A DNA stretch of 39,867 nt from Anaerolineaceae bacterium UBA4775. GTDB lineage: Bacteria > Chloroflexota > Anaerolineae > Anaerolineales > Anaerolineaceae. The DNA lies in contig DHHJ01000024.1 of NCBI GenBank assembly GCA_002403205.1, positions 1 to 39,867 of the forward strand, in the 5' to 3' direction. The notes under the pieces are model-generated. The model had not been told where the DNA came from. It saw nothing but the letters and a program-made list of their open reading frames with translations, and made no database searches. The translations under genes were made by a program, and so were the position numbers. This document shows, piece after piece, positions 7,357 to 15,172 of the stretch (the first letter of the stretch is position 1; every line of letters begins with the position of its first letter).

Positions 7357-8817
7357 ATGACAGAACCCATGCTCACATCAGACCAGAATCCCCCACAGGC
7401 ACCCGGCATTCAGTTCGGTGAAGAAATCATCTTGGAGGAGGCTGGTTTCTCCTTCCACCCGATCATCGGCTTCGAGCTCGAAGTTGACGGCTCGGTCTAC
7501 ATGTATTCGGATGACGGCAACCTTGAAATCAGCCTGGTCGGTGGTGAACTGGACAATCAAACCTCGATCGCAGAGTTGAACGACGAACTGGCAGCAGAAT
7601 TCATGACGAATTTTGATGAGGTCGAACTAATTAAGGCCGGCAAAGATGATGTCCAGGGCATCACTGGCTTTCTCAACCGGATCCACTTTATCAACGCCGA
7701 AGAAGAAGGGCTGGGAATGGCATTGATCTGCTCGCCGCACATCAACCAGTTCTTCTTTATGCTGGTGATTTCTTCAGCAGAGCATTGGGAAAAGCAGGGA
7801 TTTGAGGTTTTCACAGCGTTAAAGGCCCACATCCATTTTCACCCCCAGTTCAAACCCGAAGCGTCGGTTGTTGAAGTGAATGAACACCCCGATCTGACCG
7901 TTGAGACATTTGAAACCATCAATTCACAAGAAAGTGCGGTGATCACCATTGAACGTGGCGATATCTCGCTTTTAATGGCAGCCCGAACCGCCCGTAAAAG
8001 TGATCAGATCACCGTCACTGAGATCATTGCACCGGGCGGCCAGGCCTTGTATCGCTATACCCCTTCCACCGGCGACCTTGCCAGCGAGATTGGCGATCAA
8101 CCCCTCACCAGCAGCCATGGTGAGCTGTGTTTGCATTTCCCCTTTGCTAACCAGCAATCCCTGCAGATTGGCGCGTACCAATTCACCTTTGCTACCCAAA
8201 GCGGGGCACCGCTGCAGGAAGTTCAGGTCATCATCCGCCAGGGCAGGGCCTTGGACATGCAAAAACTCGACCTGAACCTGTGGCTGGCCCTGGAAAACGA
8301 ACACTTCAACCAGCCTGAATACCTGTACCAGTTTGGGGTTGACCTGCGGGTTGCACTGCGGGAGATCCTGGCACCGATGAATTTGACCCCCGGGAAAATT
8401 ACCTTTTACCACCCTGCCCCGGACGAACTGACGGCCTTTGCCTGCATCAACCTGGACAGCGACCTGGCCGACTGCAGCTACATGATCGCAGAAACTGTTG
8501 AAAACAGCCGTGCGCTCAATATCGGCCTGGTAGAACGCCTCACCCGTGGCGACCCGCCGGAGGACGCCGGGGTCTCAGCCGTCAGCAGCGGCACCCCCGG
8601 GATGATCCTCTCGCCTGTCTCGCCCCATGCCTGCGTCTTGGTCAATTACACGGATTTCATTGGGGACTTTCCCGGCCTTGCCAGGGCATTAGTCGAACAA
8701 CTGGTGCGCTTCTGCGGCGGTCATATAGAGAGCGGCCAATCCGACCAGCCCCTGGTGCTTAACCGCGATGTCCTCTGGCGCCTGCGGCGGCATCCCATCT
8801 TTTACGACGCGGAGTGA
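7357..8817 (+). CDS. hypothetical soluble protein, 486 residues
   Basis: I do not recognise this family. It has no signal peptide, lipobox or membrane helix and is acidic, so it is likely cytoplasmic. The N-terminal part (about residues 15-170) has a pattern of short beta strands reminiscent of DcrB/PsbP-like domains (GFSFHPIIGFEL, then GFLNRIHFINAEEEGLGMALI and FFFMLVISSAEHWE); this resemblance is weak. The middle (about 190-300) looks like a second beta-rich domain. The C-terminal third has an SDLADCSYMIAE segment and a helical tail. No Shine-Dalgarno sequence precedes the ATG. Its 3' end overlaps the convergent methyltransferase gene by 16 nt. Confidence 0.75.
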   Translation: MTEPMLTSDQNPPQAPGIQFGEEIILEEAGFSFHPIIGFELEVDGSVYMYSDDGNLEISLVGGELDNQTSIAELNDELAAEFMTNFDEVELIKAGKDDVQGITGFLNRIHFINAEEEGLGMALICSPHINQFFFMLVISSAEHWEKQGFEVFTALKAHIHFHPQFKPEASVVEVNEHPDLTVETFETINSQESAVITIERGDISLLMAARTARKSDQITVTEIIAPGGQALYRYTPSTGDLASEIGDQPLTSSHGELCLHFPFANQQSLQIGAYQFTFATQSGAPLQEVQVIIRQGRALDMQKLDLNLWLALENEHFNQPEYLYQFGVDLRVALREILAPMNLTPGKITFYHPAPDELTAFACINLDSDLADCSYMIAETVENSRALNIGLVERLTRGDPPEDAGVSAVSSGTPGMILSPVSPHACVLVNYTDFIGDFPGLARALVEQLVRFCGGHIESGQSDQPLVLNRDVLWRLRRHPIFYDAE

Positions 8818-9656
8818 GAATCAACCCCCACCCACACGATCGAACCCTCATCTTGAAACCGATTTTGCATCACCGCGATGGCTTGCGGGTTATTGTCCAC
8901 CAGGATAAAAGCCCGACCCAAAGCCAGGCACACCTCACCCACCGTGCCGCTGCCGGCAAAAAAGTCCAGAACAAGGTCTCCCGGATTGGAAGAGGCGCTG
9001 ATGATGCGCTGCAACACACCAACCGGCTTTTGGGTGGGGTAACCCGTTTTCTCCTTGCTGTTCGTGCCCACAATGGTATGCCACCAGGTATCCGTGGGAA
9101 ACTTACCCCTGGCGGCTTTTTCCTTCCCGACCAAGCCGGGTGCCATATAAGGGATGCGTTCCACCTCATCGTAATTAAAGGTGTAGTGATCGGGGTCTTT
9201 GGCATAAAACAGGATATTGTCGTGCTTGGCTGGCCAGCGGTTTTTCGAGCGGCCGCCAAAATCATAGGCCCAGATGATCTCGTTGATGAAGGACTCACGG
9301 CCAAAAATTTCGTCCAACAAAATCTTGCAATAATGCACTTCACGGTAATCGATGTGAAAATACAGGCTCCCCGTTGCCGAAAGCACCCGGTGCGCCTCAG
9401 ATAGGCGCGGTTCAAGAAACCCCTGGTAATCCTCAAATTGATCCCGGTAGGCTTTCTCCCCGATCACATGGGTCAGGTACCGCTTTCCCGCAAAGCCCAC
9501 CCGATCGCCCTCAGCGTCGCGTTCAACTGTGATTTGCTGGCGGGCTTGCTGTTTGCCGGTGTTGAAGGGCGGGTCAATATAGATCAGATCCACACAGCCA
9601 TCCGGCAGGCTCCTGAGCACATCTAGATTATCCCCGAAGATGATCCTGTTCTTCAT
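8802..9656 (-). CDS. orphan N6-adenine/N4-cytosine DNA methyltransferase, beta class
   Basis: Site-specific DNA methyltransferase using S-adenosylmethionine. The catalytic motif IV DPPF (residues 28-31) comes first and the cofactor motif FAGSG (233-237) last, with the target-recognition region between, which is the beta-class order. Residues near 203-211 (KTGYPTQKP) are the typical motif preceding motif I. At 284 residues it lacks the C-terminal extension of CcrM. No restriction endonuclease gene is adjacent, so it may be a solitary regulator or a remnant of a restriction system. The start has TAAAAT 6 nt before ATG with AAAGGG immediately adjacent. The stop lies inside the convergent gene ending at 8817. 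Confidence 0.92.
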   Translation of the reverse strand: MKNRIIFGDNLDVLRSLPDGCVDLIYIDPPFNTGKQQARQQITVERDAEGDRVGFAGKRYLTHVIGEKAYRDQFEDYQGFLEPRLSEAHRVLSATGSLYFHIDYREVHYCKILLDEIFGRESFINEIIWAYDFGGRSKNRWPAKHDNILFYAKDPDHYTFNYDEVERIPYMAPGLVGKEKAARGKFPTDTWWHTIVGTNSKEKTGYPTQKPVGVLQRIISASSNPGDLVLDFFAGSGTVGEVCLALGRAFILVDNNPQAIAVMQNRFQDEGSIVWVGVDSHSAS

Positions 9657-9662
9657 CCCTTT

Positions 9663-9668
9663 ATTTTA
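9663..9668 (-). promoter_or_regulatory. candidate -10 element of the methyltransferase gene
   Basis: TAAAAT on the minus strand ends 6 nt before the ATG at 9656. The six intervening bases are AAAGGG, too close to act as a normal Shine-Dalgarno sequence. No clear -35 element is present. Confidence 0.35.
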
Positions 9669-9809
9669 GCATCTCTGGCTCAAGCATGCAGAGAATCCCG
9701 ATAAAATTCCTGTTTTCTAAAAAGAAATTTCATCAATTCCTTGGGTGATTTCCTCACGGACTGGGTTTTCAGCAATCAGCAACCCAACCTTAAAAATTCT
9801 CCCTCTCTC

Positions 9810-9847
9810 TTGATATACTATGTAATACATTGTATTATATATTACAT
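9810..9847 (+). promoter_or_regulatory. padR promoter with overlapping palindromic operator
   Basis: TTGATA (9810-9815), a 17-nt spacer and TATTAT (9833-9838) form the promoter. Overlapping it are a perfect 15-bp palindrome TAATACA-T-TGTATTA (9823-9837) and a wider inverted repeat ATGTAATA (9820-9827) with TATTACAT (9840-9847). ATGT/ACAT half-sites are typical of PadR operators, so autorepression is likely. Further TACAAT/ACATTAT motifs continue to 9866. Confidence 0.7.
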
Positions 9848-9882
9848 CATTATATACAATACATTATGAAAGGCTAAACCTT

Positions 9883-10227
9883 ATGACAGATATCACCCTA
9901 TCCGACCAAACCCAGAACCTGGTTCAGGAATTGCGGCGCGGGGTGATCATCCTGGCCGTTCTCAGCCAGCTGCATGAAGAACAGTACGGCTATTCACTGA
10001 TGAAGCGGCTCGAAGAACAGGGCATGCAGATCGACCAGGGCACCCTCTATCCTTTGCTGCGCAGGTTGGAGGACCAGAACCTCCTCCAAAGTGATTGGCG
10101 GGTCGACACCTCCCGCCCCCGCCGCTATTATGTGCTCAGCGAGGTCGGTAAAAAAGTGCTCACCGAAATGACCACCGAATGGTCCCGCATTAAAAACACC
10201 GTCGATAATCTATTAATCAACCCGTAG
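9883..10227 (+). CDS. PadR-family transcriptional regulator
   Basis: A 114-residue winged-helix regulator. The region GVIILAVLSQLHEEQYGYSLMKRLEEQG, then QGTLYPLLRRLEDQNLL and RRYYVLSEVGKKVL, is the PadR domain, with the recognition helix around TLYPLLRRLE. The C-terminal dimerisation helix is short, as in the small PadR-s2 group. Upstream lies a palindromic operator overlapping its own promoter. The next gene, 10 nt downstream, encodes a HAAS-domain membrane protein, a frequent partner of PadR regulators. Together they probably form an autoregulated sensory pair; the signal is unknown. Confidence 0.94.
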   Translation: MTDITLSDQTQNLVQELRRGVIILAVLSQLHEEQYGYSLMKRLEEQGMQIDQGTLYPLLRRLEDQNLLQSDWRVDTSRPRRYYVLSEVGKKVLTEMTTEWSRIKNTVDNLLINP

Positions 10228-10237
10228 GAGAATTAAC

Positions 10238-11260
10238 ATGGAATTACTAAACGCTTATCTTGAAGAAATCCGGCACCGCCTGCCCCTTAAAAACCGGGCG
10301 GATATCATCGAAGAGATCCGCTCAGCCCTGATGGATATGATCGAAGAACGCTCGCCCGGAGGAGACCCCGATGATGCCACCGTTAAAGCAGTCCTGATGG
10401 AGTATGGAGCCCCCCGCGAGGTTGCCCGACAATATGCTTCTCACCAGAGCCTGATCGGGCCACAAATCTTTCCTGTGTATCTGCAGGTGCTCAAAATTGT
10501 GTTGATCGTCGTGGCTGCCCTCAACATCGTGGGGCTGATCGTTTCGATTGTCAACGGCTCCATCGGCGACAACGACCTGTTCATCGCCACCTTTGAGACG
10601 GTGGGCGGGCTGTTCAGCAGCCTGTTCACCGCCTTCGCGATTGTGACCCTGTCCTTTACGCTGATCGAACGGTTTGCGGCTGAAGAACTGCAAGCTGAGA
10701 TGGATGAGGATTGGTCCCCGGAAGACCTGACCATCGTTGAGATCAGAAAGCGCGTGAAAATCTCGGAAGTGGCTGTGGAAATCACCTTTGGGATCATCTT
10801 CATCCTGCTGATCAACCTCTACCTTGACCGGATCGGCATTTATTACCTGGGCGATGCTGGCTGGGTCTCTGCGCCCATCCTGAACGACAACGTCCTGCGC
10901 TACATTCCCTGGATCACAGGTGCAACCATGCTGGATATTGCCCTAAACCTGTACCTGATCCGTAAGGAATTCTGGGATGCCTCAGCCACGATTGTGAAAG
11001 TTATCATCAACGTCCTCAAGATCGCCCTGCTGGCTGTCATCATCGCTGGCCCGGCCATCATCGCCGTCAGCCCGTCAGCCTGGCAAGCGCTGAACCTCGA
11101 GGTCAACCTCACCGCCCAACAGCTCACCAGGCAGATGAACACCGTCCTGGATGGGCTGTTAGGCCTGGCCATCTTCGGGCTGGTGGTAGACTCAATCAAA
11201 ATTATTGTGAATGGCTTTTTTAGAAACGATCACACCCGCCTGCACATCAAAACAGAGTAA
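10238..11260 (+). CDS. HAAS-domain multi-spanning membrane protein
   Basis: A 340-residue protein with a soluble N-terminal helical region of about 75 residues (MELLNAYLEEIRHRLPLKNRADIIEEIRSAL and DATVKAVLMEYGAPREVARQY). This is the HAAS pattern common beside padR genes. It is followed by about six hydrophobic segments: 83-110, 120-145, 180-198, 222-240, 250-275 and 300-325. The start has TAGGAG 7 nt upstream and lies 10 nt after padR, so they form one operon. A terminator follows. The likely role is transmitting a membrane or envelope signal to PadR, or being its main regulated target; this is inferred from gene pairing only. Confidence 0.85.
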   Translation: MELLNAYLEEIRHRLPLKNRADIIEEIRSALMDMIEERSPGGDPDDATVKAVLMEYGAPREVARQYASHQSLIGPQIFPVYLQVLKIVLIVVAALNIVGLIVSIVNGSIGDNDLFIATFETVGGLFSSLFTAFAIVTLSFTLIERFAAEELQAEMDEDWSPEDLTIVEIRKRVKISEVAVEITFGIIFILLINLYLDRIGIYYLGDAGWVSAPILNDNVLRYIPWITGATMLDIALNLYLIRKEFWDASATIVKVIINVLKIALLAVIIAGPAIIAVSPSAWQALNLEVNLTAQQLTRQMNTVLDGLLGLAIFGLVVDSIKIIVNGFFRNDHTRLHIKTE

Positions 11261-11280
11261 ACCCTGGGTAGGCACACTTT

Positions 11281-11313
11281 GGGGCTGTCCAAAAAGGCAG
11301 CCCCGATGCTTTT
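11281..11313 (+). terminator. terminator of the padR operon
   Basis: GGGGCTG (11281-11287) pairs with CAGCCCC (11298-11304) across a 10-nt loop, followed after a short gap by TTTT. The T run is short and not immediately adjacent. Confidence 0.6.
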
Positions 11314-11369
11314 AACCAGAGGGTTTATCCTCACTGGGTAAGAATTGTGAATGATAGACAAACTTACAC

Positions 11370-11397
11370 TTCACTGGCAAAAAATTTAATATATAAT
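11370..11397 (+). promoter_or_regulatory. promoter of the 11497 gene
   Basis: TTCACT (11370-11375), a 16-nt spacer and TATAAT (11392-11397) lie about 100 nt before the start codon. The leader between holds no obvious hairpin. Confidence 0.5.
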
Positions 11398-11496
11398 CAG
11401 ATCACCTAAGGGAGGATCCATTCTACACATCCCTCAGCAACCTGCAGAACCTAACCGCTTTGACCACCTGATCAGCACACCAGAAAGGAGTGCACA

Positions 11497-11859
11497 ATGG
11501 GCCAATTCACAGATGATAAGAACAATGATGAATTCATGGATGCTTCGGCAAAGGAGTGGAGCAAACCATCCACACCACCTGAACCACCAGCGCCGCCTGA
11601 ACCGCCAGCACCGCTTGAACCCACAGACCGCTGGGGTTCTCCCATCCCTGAGACGAGCCCTGCAAAGGAAACCAGCCGGTGGGGATCAGAGTCCGCCCCA
11701 CCGCCACCCGCCAGCCCGACTGAGAAAAAAAGCGGCTCCAAATGGTGGATCATCCTGATCGTGGTCCTGGTGGTGCTGTGCCTGTGTGCCTGCCTGATCC
11801 TGGTGGGGCTGCCCGTCCTCGGGCTGACCCTCATTCCCACCGGTTTCCTCCAATTCTAA
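11497..11859 (+). CDS. small proline-rich single-pass membrane protein
   Basis: A 120-residue protein with a charged N-terminus, a proline-rich stretch from about residues 25 to 75 (repeated P-P-E-P-P-A-P and two RWGS motifs), a basic KKSGSK border and one C-terminal membrane segment WWIILIVVLVVLCLCACLILVGL (about 83-105). No signal peptide, so the proline-rich part should be cytoplasmic with a tail anchor, or the reverse. AAAGGAG lies 8 nt upstream of ATG. I do not recognise the family; similar low-complexity tail-anchored proteins often sit in envelopes as adaptors. Confidence 0.78.
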   Translation: MGQFTDDKNNDEFMDASAKEWSKPSTPPEPPAPPEPPAPLEPTDRWGSPIPETSPAKETSRWGSESAPPPPASPTEKKSGSKWWIILIVVLVVLCLCACLILVGLPVLGLTLIPTGFLQF

Positions 11860-11866
11860 GCGCAAG

Positions 11867-11904
11867 AAAAAAAACCGCACCTGCCAAAGCTTATGGGTGC
11901 GGTT
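11867..11904 (-). terminator. terminator of ppk1
   Basis: Read on the minus strand, AACCGCACC pairs with GGTGCGGTT (positions 11904-11896 and 11881-11873) and the stem runs into a tract of eight T residues (11874-11867). It lies 22 nt after the ppk1 stop. On the plus strand the T run is weak, so any effect on the 11497 gene is secondary. Confidence 0.85.
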
Positions 11905-11926
11905 ATCTATAAATGCAATCGCTGTG

Positions 11927-14056
11927 TTAGCGTTGTTGTAGTAGCCAATTCTGCACATCGAAACACGTCGTGTCCTCCCCGCAGGGCTTTCTTTCATAGT
12001 CGCCATCTGGTGTCATATGCCAGGCCTTGATATCATCGCGTAAATATACTTCCAGCACATCATCCCGCAGGTGACGGATCAAGCCCGGGTCCTCCACCGG
12101 GAAGAGCACTTCCACGCGCTGATTGAGGTTGCGCGGCATCAAATCAGCACTGCCCATATAAATGATCTCCTTCCCGTGGTTGTGGAAGTAATAGATGCGG
12201 CTGTGGTCCAAAAAACGGCCCACAACACTGATCACGCGGATATTTTCGCTGAGCCCCGCCACACCTGGGCGCAGACTGCAAATACCCCGTACGATCAGGT
12301 CAACTTTCACTCCAGCCTGAGAGGCGCGGTACAGCGAGCGGATCATGCCCGCATCTACCAATGCGTTCATCTTCATAATGACCCTGCCGTCGCCATGTTT
12401 TTCCTGCCGCTTGATCTCCTGGTCGATCAAAGCATCGAACTTTTCGCGCAGCAGGAAAGGCGCGACCATCATTTTGCGGTATTCCTCCTTGGCCGAATAA
12501 CCGGTCAGGTAATTGAACAGGTCTGTCGCGTCGGCGCCGATGTCTTCATCATCGGTGAACATGCCCAGATCCTCATATTGCAGTGCGGTATTGTGGTTGT
12601 AGTTACCCGTTGCCATGTGCACATAGCGGCGAATACGCTCCCCCTCCTTGCGTACCACCAAAGTGACCTTCGAGTGGGTTTTCAGGCCCATCAACCCGTA
12701 GGTGACATGCACCCCTTCCTGTTCGAGCAGTTTAGCCCATTCGATATTGCTCTCTTCATCGAACCGGGCTTGCAGCTCAACCAGCACGGCCACCTGTTTG
12801 CCATAATCCCGCCGTGCGCGCAGCAATGCTCGCACCACAGGAGAATTGCGGCCTACACGGTAAAGGGTCTGCTTGATCGCCAGCACATCTGGGTCGATAG
12901 AGGCTATCCGGAGAAAACCCACCACGGGTTCGAAGGAATCATATGGGTGATGCAGGAGGATATCTCTTTGCTTGATCGCGTCAAAGAAGGCCTTTGGTGT
13001 GGCGTCATGGTCGAATTGCAGATCTTGCGGCAAGGCCGGCGAAAAAGGCTTGAACTTCAAATCCGGTCGGTTCACCTGGTAGAGTTGCAGCAAATGTCTT
13101 AAGATCAGCAATTGCTCACTGGTGTATATGAATTGTGCATCCACAGTGAGGTTTTCCACCAGAATTCTAAGCACATGATCAGGCATATCCGCACCGACCA
13201 GTAGCTGGACCACTGAACCAAAGCGCCGCCGCCTGACGCTCTCTTCCATCACTTCCAGCAGGTCCATCACCTCCAACCCCTGCAGCTCAATTTCTGCATT
13301 GCGAACCACATAAAAGGGATATGCCTCGATCACCTTGAGGCCTTGAAACAGCTCGCCCAGGTTGGCAGTGATCACTTCCCCGATCTCAACGAAGGCGTGC
13401 TTTCGTGCCGTTTTCGCCCTGGGAGAGTGATCATAGGCGGCTTCATGCACAGGCAGGTAATTGGGCAGAGAACCCGGCACTTTCAGCCGAGAAAAATGGC
13501 GTTTTCCATCCAAATCTTCAACCAGGATGGCCAGGTTATAGCTGAGGTTTGAAATATAAGGGAAGGGGTGCCCCGGGTCGTAAGCTAGCGGGGTCAGCAC
13601 AGGGAAGATCACCTCTTTAAAATATGCGTCAACCCGGGTGCGCTGTGACTTATTCAAATCAGAATATGCGAGGATTTCAATCCCGGCATCCGCCAGTTGG
13701 GGCTTCAGCTCCTGGCAAAAATGGTCCTGTGCCTCACGAATCAGCTTGCGCGCTTCCTTTCTGACCTCGTGCAACTGCTGCTGAGGCGGCATGTTCTCAA
13801 AATAGAACTCGCCTTCCTGCCCATTCAGCTCGATGGTCAGGCTGCCCACCCGCACCATGAAGAATTCGTCCAAAACAGCCCCCACGATCCCCAAAAACCG
13901 CACCCGCTCCAACAGCGGGTTGGCAGGGTTCATCGCCTCAAACAGCACCCGCCGGTGGAATTTGAGCATGGAAAGCTCCCGGTTGAGGTAATTCACCGGG
14001 TCATCGATGGAAAGCACTTGAACGGTTTGATCATCTTTCGGATTGTCTGTTGACAT
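11927..14056 (-). CDS. ppk1: polyphosphate kinase 1
   Basis: Reversible synthesis of inorganic polyphosphate from ATP. The 709 residues match full-length PPK1: N-terminal helical domain (about 20-120), head domain (about 125-320) and the two PLD-like C-terminal domains. The phosphorylated histidine is His461 in GLKTHSKV and the second active-site histidine is His618 in RFLDHSRIYYFHN. The stretch ELQARFDEESNIEWA is also typical. The start has AGGGTG 6 nt upstream. It is divergent from inorganic pyrophosphatase, and both act on phosphoanhydride stores. No exopolyphosphatase gene is in the window. It ends with its own terminator. Confidence 0.97.
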   Translation of the reverse strand: MSTDNPKDDQTVQVLSIDDPVNYLNRELSMLKFHRRVLFEAMNPANPLLERVRFLGIVGAVLDEFFMVRVGSLTIELNGQEGEFYFENMPPQQQLHEVRKEARKLIREAQDHFCQELKPQLADAGIEILAYSDLNKSQRTRVDAYFKEVIFPVLTPLAYDPGHPFPYISNLSYNLAILVEDLDGKRHFSRLKVPGSLPNYLPVHEAAYDHSPRAKTARKHAFVEIGEVITANLGELFQGLKVIEAYPFYVVRNAEIELQGLEVMDLLEVMEESVRRRRFGSVVQLLVGADMPDHVLRILVENLTVDAQFIYTSEQLLILRHLLQLYQVNRPDLKFKPFSPALPQDLQFDHDATPKAFFDAIKQRDILLHHPYDSFEPVVGFLRIASIDPDVLAIKQTLYRVGRNSPVVRALLRARRDYGKQVAVLVELQARFDEESNIEWAKLLEQEGVHVTYGLMGLKTHSKVTLVVRKEGERIRRYVHMATGNYNHNTALQYEDLGMFTDDEDIGADATDLFNYLTGYSAKEEYRKMMVAPFLLREKFDALIDQEIKRQEKHGDGRVIMKMNALVDAGMIRSLYRASQAGVKVDLIVRGICSLRPGVAGLSENIRVISVVGRFLDHSRIYYFHNHGKEIIYMGSADLMPRNLNQRVEVLFPVEDPGLIRHLRDDVLEVYLRDDIKAWHMTPDGDYERKPCGEDTTCFDVQNWLLQQR

Positions 14057-14198
14057 TATTCACCCTGGTTTACTTATTCAATAATCTGTCATCACATTGC
14101 CCATGGCTTATGATAATACAGGTCAATTTTCACTCTAAAGATCCTGTTGAAAGCCTGACCCTCGGGTCGCGGCGAGCCTGTACAACCCTGCTCGATCG

Positions 14199-14252
14199 GC
14201 TGAACGCCATCAGCTTGGGTCGCAAGCCAGGTTATCCCTGGCGGCTGATGGC
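14199..14252 (+). ncRNA. candidate structured RNA element between ppk1 and ppa
   Basis: Within the 434-nt gap (14057-14490), GCCATCAGC (14206-14214) pairs perfectly with GCTGATGGC (14244-14252). The enclosed part can form two side hairpins, CTTG/CAAG (14214-14226) and CCAGG/CCTGG (14227-14241), a three-way-junction layout. The same 5' arm can instead pair upstream as GCTGA/TCAGC (14199-14214), so two exclusive folds are possible. It could belong to either the ppa leader or a separate transcript. I do not recognise a known family. A frame from 14050 to 14373 covers the area but does not look like a protein. Confidence 0.35.
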
Positions 14253-14390
14253 CGGGCGACGCTGTCATCCGTCACAATTGTATTCTACCGGTTCAAACAT
14301 TAAATATCCCAATTGCAGATGTTCGCAAGCTGTGAAAAGCGCACACGCATTCAAAATTGGCCAAATTGCTTGACAAAGCCCCAGACCTCA

Positions 14391-14461
14391 TTGACAATAG
14401 TAAGGTGAAGCACTGCATTTCCTCAGGGTCCCCCATCGCCGCATTACGGGACATGACCCTG
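14391..14461 (+). promoter_or_regulatory. ppa upstream region: -35-like motif and leader hairpin
   Basis: TTGACA occurs at 14370-14375 and again at 14391-14396, but no convincing -10 follows either. CAGGGTC (14424-14430) pairs with GACCCTG (14455-14461) to make a 7-bp stem in the leader, ending 20 nt before the ribosome binding site of ppa. Its role is unknown. Confidence 0.35.
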
Positions 14462-14490
14462 GTGCAACGCAAGACGCAAAGGAGGTCTGC

Positions 14491-15105
14491 ATGAGTTTTC
14501 CATCACCTTTTTACCGTTGGCGCCCGCATCCCTGGCATGGACTGGAGGTCGGCCCCCAACCCCCCGACCTGGTCTACGCTTACATTGAAATGACCCCCTT
14601 TGACCACATTAAATATGAAGTGGACAAAACTACCGGGTATCTATACGTCGACCGCCCGCAGCGCACATCATCACTCACTCCCACCTTGTATGGCTTTATC
14701 CCGCGCACATTTTGCGGAGAGCAGGTCAAGAACCTATCAGAAGGGGCGGAACGCGGCGATGGCGACCCACTTGACATTTGCGTTGTCAGCGAACGCCCCA
14801 TCAACCGCTCTGAAATCTTCCTCAATGCCATTGTGGTGGGTGTGCTGCAATTGATCGATCACGGCGAAGCCGATGACAAGATCATCGCCGTTTTGGAAAA
14901 CGACCACATTTACGGCCATATCCGCTCCCTTGAGCACCTGCCCAATGTGATCGTCGAGCGGCTCAAGCACTACTTCCGCACCTATAAAATGGTTGAAGGA
15001 AAGGAAGCGAGCATCAAGATCATCGGATCATTCGGCGCTGAAAAAGCCAAAAAGATCGTCAACGCTTCGATTGACGACTACAATGATGCTTTTGGTCACG
15101 GCTGA
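14491..15105 (+). CDS. ppa: inorganic pyrophosphatase, family I
   Basis: Hydrolyses pyrophosphate to two phosphates and drives biosynthetic reactions. The metal-binding signature is D90-G-D-P-L-D95, followed by ICVVS. Supporting motifs are KYEVDKTTGYLYVDR and YGFIPRTF. At 204 residues it is some 25-30 residues longer than the Escherichia coli enzyme, with a Trp/Pro-rich N-terminal extension (FYRWRPHPWHG). The start is firm because AAAGGAGG lies 5-6 nt upstream. It is divergent from ppk1, consistent with coordinated polyphosphate and pyrophosphate metabolism. Confidence 0.96.
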   Translation: MSFPSPFYRWRPHPWHGLEVGPQPPDLVYAYIEMTPFDHIKYEVDKTTGYLYVDRPQRTSSLTPTLYGFIPRTFCGEQVKNLSEGAERGDGDPLDICVVSERPINRSEIFLNAIVVGVLQLIDHGEADDKIIAVLENDHIYGHIRSLEHLPNVIVERLKHYFRTYKMVEGKEASIKIIGSFGAEKAKKIVNASIDDYNDAFGHG

Positions 15106-15137
15106 TCAATCCCGACCCCCAGGTAACCCGGCTAACC

Positions 15138-15166
15138 TTGTCAGGACGCGGCCTTCACGCTAGAAT
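15138..15166 (+). promoter_or_regulatory. leaderless promoter of trmD
   Basis: TTGTCA (15138-15143), a 17-nt spacer and TAGAAT (15161-15166) are followed by only 6 nt before the ATG at 15173. No Shine-Dalgarno sequence exists. Transcription would start at or within a base or two of the start codon. Confidence 0.65.
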
Positions 15167-15172
15167 TGACCC

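Noticed and set aside
12071..13102. 343-codon open frame on the plus strand
   Set aside because: It lies wholly inside ppk1 on the opposite strand. ppk1 is unmistakable, so this is a shadow.
14050..14373. 107-codon open frame between ppk1 and ppa
   Set aside because: No ribosome site and no protein-like pattern; its first bases lie inside the ppk1 start. RNA structure explains the region better.
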